Of a stretch of DNA of 9,733 nt, positions 1-6,926 are shown one piece after another. The DNA lies in contig JABDIZ010000044.1 of NCBI GenBank assembly GCA_013003465.1, forward strand, positions 1 to 9,733, read 5' to 3'. The DNA comes from Rhodothermaceae bacterium (GTDB lineage Bacteria > Bacteroidota > Rhodothermia > Rhodothermales > Rubricoccaceae). Both the position numbers and the translations under genes were made by a program. Within the stretch, counting starts at the first letter, position 1. Each line of letters starts with the position of its first letter. The notes under the pieces were generated by a model that was not told the origin of the DNA, did not search any database, and saw only the letters and a list, made by a program, of their open reading frames with translations.

Positions 1-930
1 GCCACGCACGACAATTTCCCCGTCGCGGATGGCTAGTTCGCGGTGAGGCAACACGCGACCGCTCGTGGCCAGCGCTGCGCGCGAGGCGGCCGCTGGGGTC
101 ATGGTGACAGTCGAGGCCATCTCGGTCAATCCATACGAGGTATGCACGGGCCAGCCGCGAGCCTGCGCGTCATTGAGAAGACCCGATGGGATAGCGCTGC
201 CGCCGAGCAAAATCACGCGCAGCCACGCTGGGGGAGTCGCCTCCGCCTGCAGGAGCCGGTACAACTGTGTGGCAACGAGCGAGGCGTGGGTGACCTCGAA
301 TCGTTGCACGGCCTCGGTCGTCGGCGTTCGGGGCGCAGGCAGCACGATCGTCGCTCCCGCCAGCGCACAGCGGTACGCGATGGCGAGACCACCGACATGG
401 TAGAGCGGCAGATCCAACAGCCAGCGGTCACCGGCCTTGAGTGCCACCGCTTCGATCATGCCCCGCGCGCTCGCGAGATGATTCCCGACCGTGTGCAGCG
501 CGGCCTTGGGATCGCCGGTTGAGCCGCTCGTAAAGATGATCGTGGCAGACCGACGAAGCGGGATCGGCAGAGAACGGTGGGCGGTGGATGACGGAGGACG
601 GAGTTCGGCCAGGTCGAGCAGTTCTTCGCAGCCGATGCGAGCGAGTTGGTCCTGAACGCCCGCCTCCGGCCACCGCGTCGAGAGCAGAGCGAGGACGTGG
701 CCCGTGCGCAACGCCGCGAGGACGAGGGCGACGAGAGCGGGGCTGTTCGGCGCCTGCACGGCAAGACGAGAGCCCGGCGCACAACGGGCGCGCAACGCCG
801 CTTCCATCTCGGTGACGCGGCGGTCGAGATCGGTCCAGGTCCACGTGCGCTCCGGCGCTCTTAGTGCCGGAGCATCGGGCGTGGCGTCGGCCCATCGCCG
901 CACCGGGCACGGGATCGTCGCAGCGCTCAT
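1..930 (-). CDS. menE: o-succinylbenzoate--CoA ligase (MenE), 3' end missing
   Basis: Adenylate-forming (ANL superfamily) acyl-CoA ligase that activates o-succinylbenzoate to its CoA thioester using ATP and CoA, in the cytoplasm, just before MenB. I read 310 uninterrupted codons from the ATG at 930 to the window edge. The phosphate-binding A3 motif TSGSTGDPKAA lies at residues 134-144, preceded by ATIIF. The substrate-region motif LPLYHVGG is at 174-181. The A5 motif SYGLTEM, which contacts the adenylate, is at 265-271. The hinge and the C-terminal domain with the catalytic lysine lie beyond the edge, roughly 130-170 residues by comparison with the usual 450-490. The start overlaps the menC stop as ATGA, indicating translational coupling. 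The motifs alone fit any ANL ligase; the MenE call rests on its place as the only such gene in a men operon. Confidence 0.92.
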   Translation of the reverse strand, partial: MSAATIPCPVRRWADATPDAPALRAPERTWTWTDLDRRVTEMEAALRARCAPGSRLAVQAPNSPALVALVLAALRTGHVLALLSTRWPEAGVQDQLARIGCEELLDLAELRPPSSTAHRSLPIPLRRSATIIFTSGSTGDPKAALHTVGNHLASARGMIEAVALKAGDRWLLDLPLYHVGGLAIAYRCALAGATIVLPAPRTPTTEAVQRFEVTHASLVATQLYRLLQAEATPPAWLRVILLGGSAIPSGLLNDAQARGWPVHTSYGLTEMASTVTMTPAAASRAALATSGRVLPHRELAIRDGEIVVRG

Positions 931-2063
931 CGCTCCACCGGCTCTAGCCTGCTCAGGTCTACCTCGCGCAGGGCAAGGGCTGCGGCCACGTCTACGAGGG
1001 GGCCGTCGAGCGGGAGGCGCTCCGTCTGCACATCGTCGGCGAGGCGGCGGTAGGGGTCAAGCCCGGCCGGGCCGCCACCGAGCGCCGCCGCGAGCGCGAT
1101 GCTGTGCCGAGTCCCCACGCCCGATTCGAACGCCGAACTGACGACGAAGGCCATCGGCACCCCCACAGCCAGGTGCCAGGTATGGAGGAACGCGAGGCCC
1201 CGACCTAGGCTCGGCTTGAGTACGATGGCGTCCACAAACCGCAGGCGCCGCAACGTATGCACGGGCGTCCTCCCGTCCACCGACTCATCGAGGGCGATGG
1301 GCAGGCCTGCATGCTGGAGCGCACGCAACGCGGCGGGTTCAGGCTCACGCAGCGGTTCCTCTACGAACGCGATGGGCAGACCCCTCACCTGTTGGGCGAA
1401 GTCCGCGGCCTGCTCAGCCGTCCACGCCTGGTTGGCATCGAGCCGAAGGAGGACCTCCGGACCAAGGTCATCGGCCACCGCGCACACGCGCGCAGCATCC
1501 GCTGCAACAACCTGCTGGCCTACCTTCAGCTTCGCCGCACGGTACCCCGCCTCGCGCGCCGCCCTCGCCTGTGCAGAGACCTCCTCGTCCGTCCCGACGA
1601 GCAATGCCTGCACTGCCACCTGGGAGGTCGGCGTCGCGGGCCTCTGCGGGTCGATGAGTTCCGCCAGCGCGCGGTCGAGCGAGGTCCCTTGCAGCCGGGC
1701 GCCGAGGTCGGTGAGCGCTGCCGCTTCAGCGTGACGCAACGAGGGTGGATAGAGCTGCCTGCCCCGACCCTTCGGGCGCCGGAACGTCCGCTCGAACGAC
1801 GCGACGAACCCGTCCAGACGAGCGTCTCCCTCGCGGTAGCGCCGGAGTAGGGGCGGCGCTTCGGCAAGCACATCATCGAGCGTGTCAGGGCTGTATCCGG
1901 GCAGCGGCGCGGCCTCGCCCCAACCCTCCGTGCCGTCCTCAGCCGTCAAGCACAGGAGCACCCCCGCGCGATGGGCGAGCGTTCCGAAGGCGAAACGCAG
2001 GGGCTCAACCAGCGGCAGCCGGTAGCGGAACAGATCGGCAGCGACGATTCTCACGTCAGCCAC
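927..2063 (-). CDS. menC: o-succinylbenzoate synthase (MenC)
   Basis: Enolase-superfamily enzyme that dehydrates SHCHC to o-succinylbenzoate in the cytoplasm using a divalent metal. The 378-residue protein shows the full active site: the KxK motif at K178-L-K180 (AKLKVG), metal ligands D209 (LRLDANQAW), E235/E236 (FVEEP) and D259 (ALDES), and the second catalytic lysine K283 (IVLKPSLGRG). The N-terminal capping domain (about 1-110) precedes the barrel. Length is normal for the longer MenC forms. The start is ambiguous: GTG at 2063 overlaps menA by 13 bases, while GTG at 2054 would give a tight GTGA overlap with the menA stop and has GGTGG five bases upstream; the longer form is given. The 3' end overlaps menE. 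Members of this superfamily also racemise N-acyl amino acids or dipeptides, but the men context makes OSBS activity the clear choice. Confidence 0.95.
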   Translation of the reverse strand: MADVRIVAADLFRYRLPLVEPLRFAFGTLAHRAGVLLCLTAEDGTEGWGEAAPLPGYSPDTLDDVLAEAPPLLRRYREGDARLDGFVASFERTFRRPKGRGRQLYPPSLRHAEAAALTDLGARLQGTSLDRALAELIDPQRPATPTSQVAVQALLVGTDEEVSAQARAAREAGYRAAKLKVGQQVVAADAARVCAVADDLGPEVLLRLDANQAWTAEQAADFAQQVRGLPIAFVEEPLREPEPAALRALQHAGLPIALDESVDGRTPVHTLRRLRFVDAIVLKPSLGRGLAFLHTWHLAVGVPMAFVVSSAFESGVGTRHSIALAAALGGGPAGLDPYRRLADDVQTERLPLDGPLVDVAAALALREVDLSRLEPVER

Positions 2064-2989
2064 CAGCCAAGCCCGAAGACGATGCAGTAGACGAGCAGCA
2101 GCTGTGCGGTCTTGCCGAGGAGCGGATTAAGCACAGCCGGGTCTTCCGTCCGCCGGATCGTCTTGGCAAGCGGGCGCCCGAATAGCGAAGCCACCACCGA
2201 CGCGGCCAGCGCGCCGAGATGCCCTTGCATCCACAGCACGAGGGCGGCAGGCACGGCCACCGCGCCGGAGATGCACACGGCGTAGAGCCCCACGCCGAAC
2301 CCCCGCCCGAAGCGCACGACCAGCGTGCGCTTGTTGGCCGCCCGGTCCTCGTGCACATCGCGGACGTTGTTGGCGAGCAGAATGGCCGTAGCGAGAAAGC
2401 CCGGCCCCAGCCCAGCCACGGCCACCCACGGCCACAGCACGAGCGTCTGCACGTAGTACGTCCCCGCCACGGCTACCGGCCCGAAGAAGACGAGCACGAA
2501 GAGGTCGGCGAGGCCGGTATAGGCGAGGGCGTAGCGCCCGGCCGTGTAGGCCAACCCCGAGGCGATGGCGGCCAAGCCGAGCACAAGGATCGGCCAGCCA
2601 CCGCGACCGATCAGGTAGAGGCCTGCAAGGAAGGCCAGACTGAACGCCAGAATCGTCGCCCGCTTCACCTGCGCGGGCGTCACGAGCCCGGCCTGCGTCA
2701 CGCGCTGCGGTCCTTTCCGGGCCTCCGTATCGGCACCCCGCACGAAGTCCTGATAGTCGTTCGCCAGGTTAGTGCCGACTTGAATCAGCACCGCGCCGAG
2801 CAGCGCGCACAGGAACGCGAGGGCGTGAAAGCCGCCGTCGGACACGGCGAAGGCCGTCCCGAGCAGCACGGGGGCCGCCGCCGCCGGGAGCGTCTTCGGG
2901 CGCGCTGCTTGCAGCCAAATGACCGCAGCAGACCGGAACGCGACGTTCTCCGCCTCCACCTGCTCGGTCAAGTGCTCCCTAGTGGCCAT
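2051..2989 (-). CDS. menA: 1,4-dihydroxy-2-naphthoate polyprenyltransferase (MenA)
   Basis: UbiA-family integral membrane prenyltransferase that joins a polyprenyl diphosphate to 1,4-dihydroxy-2-naphthoate, with loss of the carboxyl group, giving demethylmenaquinone. The protein (312 residues) begins with a short polar segment, then the family signature ARPKTLPAA at about 29-37. The first Asp-rich motif NLANDYQDF is at 74-82 and the second, NNVRDVHEDR, at 207-216; these bind Mg-diphosphate. The remainder is mostly hydrophobic helices, about eight or nine, ending GLGWWLT. I chose the ATG at 2989 because GGGGGA lies six bases upstream (2996-3001); a GTG at 3010 in the same frame would add seven residues. 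The gene follows the small unassigned gene and overlaps the menC start. The two Asp motifs and the operon make the assignment secure; prenyl length cannot be read. Confidence 0.95.
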   Translation of the reverse strand: MATREHLTEQVEAENVAFRSAAVIWLQAARPKTLPAAAAPVLLGTAFAVSDGGFHALAFLCALLGAVLIQVGTNLANDYQDFVRGADTEARKGPQRVTQAGLVTPAQVKRATILAFSLAFLAGLYLIGRGGWPILVLGLAAIASGLAYTAGRYALAYTGLADLFVLVFFGPVAVAGTYYVQTLVLWPWVAVAGLGPGFLATAILLANNVRDVHEDRAANKRTLVVRFGRGFGVGLYAVCISGAVAVPAALVLWMQGHLGALAASVVASLFGRPLAKTIRRTEDPAVLNPLLGKTAQLLLVYCIVFGLGWWLT

Positions 2990-3013
2990 ATCCCATCCCC
3001 CATTGCCCACATC

Positions 3014-3361
3014 TCAATCCGTCCGCCACAGATCCAGCCGATCGAGCAGCACCGCGAGCCCCTTCCGCTCCTTGCGCGCGAAGCGAAGACAAAGCTGCCC
3101 CTCGGCCACGCCGGGCACCCCTGCGAGCCGTTCCATCGGGCGCGTGCGCAGCGTCAGCCGATCCTCGCGGAAGCCCTTGTCGTACTCCACACTCTCCAAG
3201 TCAGTGAGGTCGATGCGGTACACCTTCGGCCGTTGCTTGACGAAGCTAAGGAGTGCCATCTGGATCTCCAGCACGAGGTCTTCTTCATCGACGTAGGCCG
3301 CCCCGTGCGCGCTCGACAGCCCACCGTGTACCTCGTTGATCTTGAACGGAACGCTCTGCAT
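3014..3361 (-). CDS. small unassigned protein in the men operon, possibly PH-like
   Basis: I do not recognise a named family with certainty. The 115-residue product has no signal peptide or membrane segment and is probably cytoplasmic. Residues about 20-110 read as alternating beta strands ending in a charged C-terminal helix (about 92-112, rich in R, K, E and L). A central segment, VYRIDLTDLESVEYDKGF near residue 50, resembles the strand-turn pattern of bacterial PH-like domains, where a line such as 'DIESVEYKKG' is common; this is impression, not a search result. It starts seven bases after the menB stop, with a GAGG sequence overlapping that stop, and ends just before menA, so it is cotranscribed and probably coupled to menB. 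It does not look like a hotdog thioesterase, so I do not assign it the missing MenI role. Codon use looks like that of its neighbours, so it is a real gene. Confidence 0.8.
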   Translation of the reverse strand: MQSVPFKINEVHGGLSSAHGAAYVDEEDLVLEIQMALLSFVKQRPKVYRIDLTDLESVEYDKGFREDRLTLRTRPMERLAGVPGVAEGQLCLRFARKERKGLAVLLDRLDLWRTD

Positions 3362-3368
3362 CGCAGCC

Positions 3369-4241
3369 TCAGGGCCGATACCCGTCTTTGTCGAACTCAG
3401 GCTTGCGGCGCTCCAGGTAGGCCTTCTTTCCTTCCTGCCCCTCCTCGGTCATGTAGAACAGCATGGTGGCGTGCCCGGCCAGTTCCTGCAGGCCTGCACC
3501 GCCGTCCTCGTCGGCGTTGGCGGCGGCCTTGATCATGCGGATGGCGATGTTCGAGTTGGCGAGGATTTCCCGGCCCCACTGCACGTACTCGTGCTCCAAC
3601 TGGTCGAGCGGCACGACGGTGTTGACGAGGCCCATGCCAAGCGCCTGCTGCGCGTCGTAGGGGCGGCAGAGGAACCAAATCTCGCGCGCTTTCTTCTGGC
3701 CCACCATGCGGGCGAGATGCGCCGTCCCGTAGCCCGCGTCAAACGAGCCCACCTTCGGGCCTGTCTGCATAAACTTGGCGTTGTCGGCAGCAATCGTGAG
3801 GTCGCAGACGACGTGGAGCACATGCCCTCCGCCGACGGCCCAGCCCGCGACGGCCGCGATGACGGGCTTGGGGCAGGTACGGATCTGCCGCTGCAGGTCG
3901 AGCACGTTGAGGCGCTGTGTGCCCGAACCCTGCTCCACATAGCCGTGGTCGCCGCGAATGCGCTGGTCGCCACCCGAGCAGAAAGCATCCGGTCCCTCGC
4001 CCGTCAGCACGATGCATCCGATGGTCTCGTCATCGCGGGCGTCGTTCATCGCGGCCTGCATCTCGCGCACCGTCAGCGGACGGAACGCGTTGCGCACCTC
4101 AGGCCGGTTGATAGTGATGCGGGCGATGCCCTCGGTATCGGTGCCGGGCGTGCCTTTTTCGTAGCGGATATCGGTGTAGTCGCCCGCCGATGTCCAGGTG
4201 AACGGGGGGGCGACGGTGGGGCGGTCGAGGAGGTGACCCAT
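3369..4241 (-). CDS. menB: 1,4-dihydroxy-2-naphthoyl-CoA synthase (MenB)
   Basis: Crotonase-superfamily enzyme that closes the second ring of the naphthoquinone by an intramolecular Claisen condensation of o-succinylbenzoyl-CoA. The 290-residue length matches the family (E. coli 285). Visible motifs: CSGGDQ at 88-93, the oxyanion-hole region AVAGWAVGGGHVLH at 130-143, QTGPKVGSFDAGYG at 159-172 with catalytic D168, and the C-terminal signature ATMLFYMTEEGQEGK at 258-272 with Y263. With an offset of five residues these match E. coli G156, D163 and Y258 (from memory of that enzyme). Glycine at 161, rather than aspartate, marks the type I form that uses bicarbonate as catalytic base. The start ATG at 4241 lies seven bases past the menH stop and has no Shine-Dalgarno sequence. 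Very high motif conservation leaves little room for another crotonase. Confidence 0.98.
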   Translation of the reverse strand: MGHLLDRPTVAPPFTWTSAGDYTDIRYEKGTPGTDTEGIARITINRPEVRNAFRPLTVREMQAAMNDARDDETIGCIVLTGEGPDAFCSGGDQRIRGDHGYVEQGSGTQRLNVLDLQRQIRTCPKPVIAAVAGWAVGGGHVLHVVCDLTIAADNAKFMQTGPKVGSFDAGYGTAHLARMVGQKKAREIWFLCRPYDAQQALGMGLVNTVVPLDQLEHEYVQWGREILANSNIAIRMIKAAANADEDGGAGLQELAGHATMLFYMTEEGQEGKKAYLERRKPEFDKDGYRP

Positions 4242-4248
4242 GGAGGAT

Positions 4249-5055
4249 TTAGTGATCGGGTGAGTGAGTGATCGGGCGATTGAGGAGGCGGTGGAGTACC
4301 TGCGTGAGGGCGTGTGGCTGTTCTTCGATGAGCGCGTGGCCGAGGCTCGGCATCGTCATAACATCGAACGGCCCAGCCTCGGCCATCTGCTCGGCAATGC
4401 GAACATACTTCGCATCCCGACTGCCGACGAGGGCCCACGCCGGAACGCGAATCCGGCGAAGATGCTCCCAATGGCTCGGCTGCGCGCCCGTTCCCATCCC
4501 CGTCAGCGACTTGCCGAGTTCGGTTGGATCGTTGTGGCGCCGCTCTTGGATCAGCCGATTTCGGGTGTCCTCGGTGAGCGTCTCAAACAGCGGCATCCGG
4601 TACCAGCCCTGCAGGAACGCTGGCAGATCAGCGACGAGAGAATCGGCCCGCTCAGCATCGAGGATGCGGCGCTCCGCGCGTTCGGCCTCGGAGCGGAGGC
4701 CAGGCGAGGCCGAGAGCAGGATCAGCCGCGCCACCCGCGCGGGATGCCGCAGCGCGAAATGCAGCGCCAATCGTCCGCCCATCGAATAGCCGACGACGGC
4801 GGCTCGCCCAACGGCAGCCGTGTCGAGCGTTGCAACGAGGGCCTCGGCCGCACCGTCCATCGTGTACGCCTCGGCCGGAAGCGCTGTGGCGCGGCCGTGC
4901 CCCGGCAGGTCGGGCGCCCAGAGGCGAAAGGTTGGCGCGAGTTGCGACGCGACCGGGTCCCAATCGGTGCCACGCCCGAGAAAGCCATGGAGCAGCAGCA
5001 CCGGCGGCGCGTCTCCGCTGCCGAACGGCTGAGCACCGGGCAGAATTATGCTCAC
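4249..5055 (-). CDS. menH: SHCHC synthase, alpha/beta hydrolase (MenH)
   Basis: Alpha/beta-hydrolase-fold lyase that removes pyruvate from SEPHCHC to give SHCHC, the step between MenD and MenC. In 268 residues I see the HGFLG oxyanion motif at 23-27, the DLPGHG turn at 49-54, the nucleophile elbow GYSMGG at 89-94 (S91), the acid D214 in VGSRDAKY, and H240 in LGHALIEEQP, so the Ser-Asp-His triad is complete. The lid region (about 120-190) contains the FLQGWYRMPLF segment typical of MenH. The GTG start at 5055 overlaps the menD stop as GTGA. The last residues come from a short direct repeat at the 3' end (see the repeat entry). Sequence alone cannot separate MenH from other small hydrolases; the place directly after menD makes it convincing. 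Confidence 0.93.
   Translation of the reverse strand: MSIILPGAQPFGSGDAPPVLLLHGFLGRGTDWDPVASQLAPTFRLWAPDLPGHGRATALPAEAYTMDGAAEALVATLDTAAVGRAAVVGYSMGGRLALHFALRHPARVARLILLSASPGLRSEAERAERRILDAERADSLVADLPAFLQGWYRMPLFETLTEDTRNRLIQERRHNDPTELGKSLTGMGTGAQPSHWEHLRRIRVPAWALVGSRDAKYVRIAEQMAEAGPFDVMTMPSLGHALIEEQPHALTQVLHRLLNRPITHSPDH
4251..4276. repeat. 10-base direct repeat at the 3' end of menH
   Basis: AGTGATCGGG occurs at 4251-4260 and again at 4267-4276, separated by six bases that are themselves GTGA-like. On the coding strand it spans the last codons and part of the TAA stop of menH, giving a tail of PITHSPDH. It may be the product of replication slippage that moved the stop codon. No function is apparent. 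Confidence 0.7.
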
Positions 5056-6923
5056 AGGCCCAGCGCGCGCTCCACCTCCTCCACGACGCGGCTCGTCAGC
5101 GCACGATGGAGCGCAACGTTGGCCTCGCGGTCCGTCCGCACCTCGATGATCGTCGAGGTCTCGCGTGCCATCGCGCCGCGGTACGCAGCCGCGAAGGCTT
5201 CCACCGTCTCCGGCTGCGCGTAGGCGAGTCCAAACATCTGCGCGGCCGCTTCGAAGCCGAGGCCGTGGGGGGTCCCGAAGTAGCGCTCGAACGCGGACTC
5301 GGCCGCGTGCGCCTCCACGGGCAGAAAGTGAAAGATGCCGCCGCCGTCGTTGTTGAGCACCACGACGGTAACGGGCGCCCCCTGAGATTGCGTCCGGGGC
5401 AAGCTCTCACGGAGGAGGGCGAGGCTGTTGAGGTCGTAGAGCAGCGCCAGATCGCCGATGAGGAGCGTCGTCGAGCGGTTGAGGCCGCGGGCGAACCCGG
5501 CCGCCGTGGCGACGAGCCCGTCGATCCCGCTCGCGCCGCGGTTGGCCGTCACACGGAGCGGGGCGTGGCCCGACGCTGCGAACGCATCGAGATCGCGGAT
5601 GGGCATCGACGACGCGGCCACGAGCCCGTGTCCGTCCGGTGTGTGCTCGCTCAAGAGCCGCGCCACCCGCGGCTCAGAGAGCGCCTCGGACGCTGCGAAG
5701 GCCGCATCCAACGCTCTGCCTGCCGCTTCTGAGGCGTCGCGCCACCGTTGGTACCAGGCACCCCGGCGCGCAGAGGACGGAAGCACGTCCAGGGCCGCTC
5801 CGCAGAAGTCGGCGATGTCGGCCTGCACGCGCGCCGTTACCTGATGCGACGGATCGAAGCGCTCGGCATCGGGGCGTACGACGAGAAAGTGCCGAGGCGA
5901 TCGTTCGGCGAGAAACTGTGCCAGCCGCTTCGAAGTGGATCGTCCCCCCAGGTGGATGACCGTCCCGACCGGGGCCGCGCGTCGGAATGCCTCCGAGGCG
6001 AGCACGAGATCGGCGTAGGGGACGAGCGTCGCATGCGCTGGTCCGAGGCGAGCGCCGGAGGCGACGTCCGCCACGAGCGGCCAGCCCAGTGCGGCGGCGA
6101 GGCACTCGGCGGCTTCCGCATCGCGGGGCTGCTCGGTCTTGCCTAGCACGACGAGGCCGTTCGCCTGCCGCGGCTCGCCGATCACCCCGATCCCCATGAG
6201 CGTTTCGAGCACATCCTGACTCCGCACCCGTCCAGGCCGGACGTACCGCGTGAAGGGCCTCTCGGTCGCTCCCCACGCGCGCAGCCCACTGAGGAGCGCG
6301 GCCGCGTCGATGCCCTCCGCGTTGGCTTCGCCGACCTGTCGGCGCGCAGGGGCAGGCTCTGGTACCGGCGCGAGCGGCTCGCGGAAGGGCAGGTTCAGGT
6401 GCACCGGCCCCGGCGGACTGAGGCTCCGGTGCACGGCCTGCGCTGCCGTCGTGAGGACGAACGCCGCCTCAATCTCCGCGCTCGGCGTGGGCAGGTCGAA
6501 CGACCACCGGGCGACCTGGTCGAAAAAGCCGGGCTGGCGGATCGTCTGGTTGGCCCCCGTTTCGCGCAGTTCGGGTGGACGGTCGGCTGTGAGCAGCAGT
6601 AGCGGTACGCCCTCGGCATCCGCCTCAACGGCGGCAGGCATCGCATTCGCAAGCGCGGTGCCACTCGTGGTGATGAGCGCCGCTGGGCGCCCCGACGCCC
6701 TCGCCCAGCCCAGCGCTACGAACGCGCCGCCGCGCTCATCCCAGTGAACGATGGACTCCGCCCGCTCATTTAGCGCGACCGCCATCGCGAGCGGCGTGCT
6801 CCGCGAACCCGGCGCGACGATGAACAGGCCCACGCCTTGCCGCACCAACTCCTCAATCAGCAAACCGGCCCAGAGGTGGTTGAGGTTGGGCGCGGCGCGG
6901 AGCCGGTCAGCGGCGTCCTCCAT
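5052..6923 (-). CDS. menD: SEPHCHC synthase, thiamine-diphosphate dependent (MenD)
   Basis: Decarboxylates 2-oxoglutarate and adds the succinyl-semialdehyde unit to isochorismate, the first committed step of the pathway. The 623-residue protein has the three-domain layout of ThDP enzymes. The N-terminal Pyr domain has APGSRSTPLA (37-46), the cofactor-activating glutamate E63 in HWDERGG and the ADRPPELRETGANQTI stretch (113-128). The middle domain has TSKRL (K332, R333). The C-terminal PP domain has SSMPIR (S439, R443), NRGASGIDG (461-469), GDLALLYDLNSL (490-501) and NNDGGGIF (524-531). These match the E. coli active-site residues R33, E55, K292, R293, S391, R395, R413 and I418 as I recall them, so the enzyme should be active. 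It is somewhat longer than the E. coli protein (556). ATG at 6923 follows the menF stop by three bases; its stop overlaps the menH start. Confidence 0.98.
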   Translation of the reverse strand: MEDAADRLRAAPNLNHLWAGLLIEELVRQGVGLFIVAPGSRSTPLAMAVALNERAESIVHWDERGGAFVALGWARASGRPAALITTSGTALANAMPAAVEADAEGVPLLLLTADRPPELRETGANQTIRQPGFFDQVARWSFDLPTPSAEIEAAFVLTTAAQAVHRSLSPPGPVHLNLPFREPLAPVPEPAPARRQVGEANAEGIDAAALLSGLRAWGATERPFTRYVRPGRVRSQDVLETLMGIGVIGEPRQANGLVVLGKTEQPRDAEAAECLAAALGWPLVADVASGARLGPAHATLVPYADLVLASEAFRRAAPVGTVIHLGGRSTSKRLAQFLAERSPRHFLVVRPDAERFDPSHQVTARVQADIADFCGAALDVLPSSARRGAWYQRWRDASEAAGRALDAAFAASEALSEPRVARLLSEHTPDGHGLVAASSMPIRDLDAFAASGHAPLRVTANRGASGIDGLVATAAGFARGLNRSTTLLIGDLALLYDLNSLALLRESLPRTQSQGAPVTVVVLNNDGGGIFHFLPVEAHAAESAFERYFGTPHGLGFEAAAQMFGLAYAQPETVEAFAAAYRGAMARETSTIIEVRTDREANVALHRALTSRVVEEVERALGL

Positions 6924-6926
6924 GGA

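Noticed and set aside
428..910. Minus-strand open frame of 160 codons overlapping menE
   Set aside because: The frame running from ATG 930 gives clear ANL ligase motifs (TSGSTG, YGLTE) without a stop; the other frame is an Arg-rich shadow.
3014..3361. Idea that the small gene is the missing MenI thioesterase (it has an HGG motif near residue 12)
   Set aside because: Hotdog thioesterases carry their HGG-type motif ahead of a long central helix and are usually about 130-150 residues; here strand-like sequence follows and the overall pattern is PH-like, so the match looks accidental.
2219..3532. Long plus-strand open frame of 437 codons opposite menA and the small gene
   Set aside because: Its product is His/Arg/Pro/Gln-rich with no family features, and it lies antisense to menA, whose motifs are unmistakable. 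Long antisense frames are expected at this GC content.
4830..5732. Plus-strand open frames of about 300 codons opposite menH and menD
   Set aside because: Low-complexity Arg/Gly/Ala-rich translations with no motifs; the opposite strand carries complete, active-site-intact MenH and MenD.
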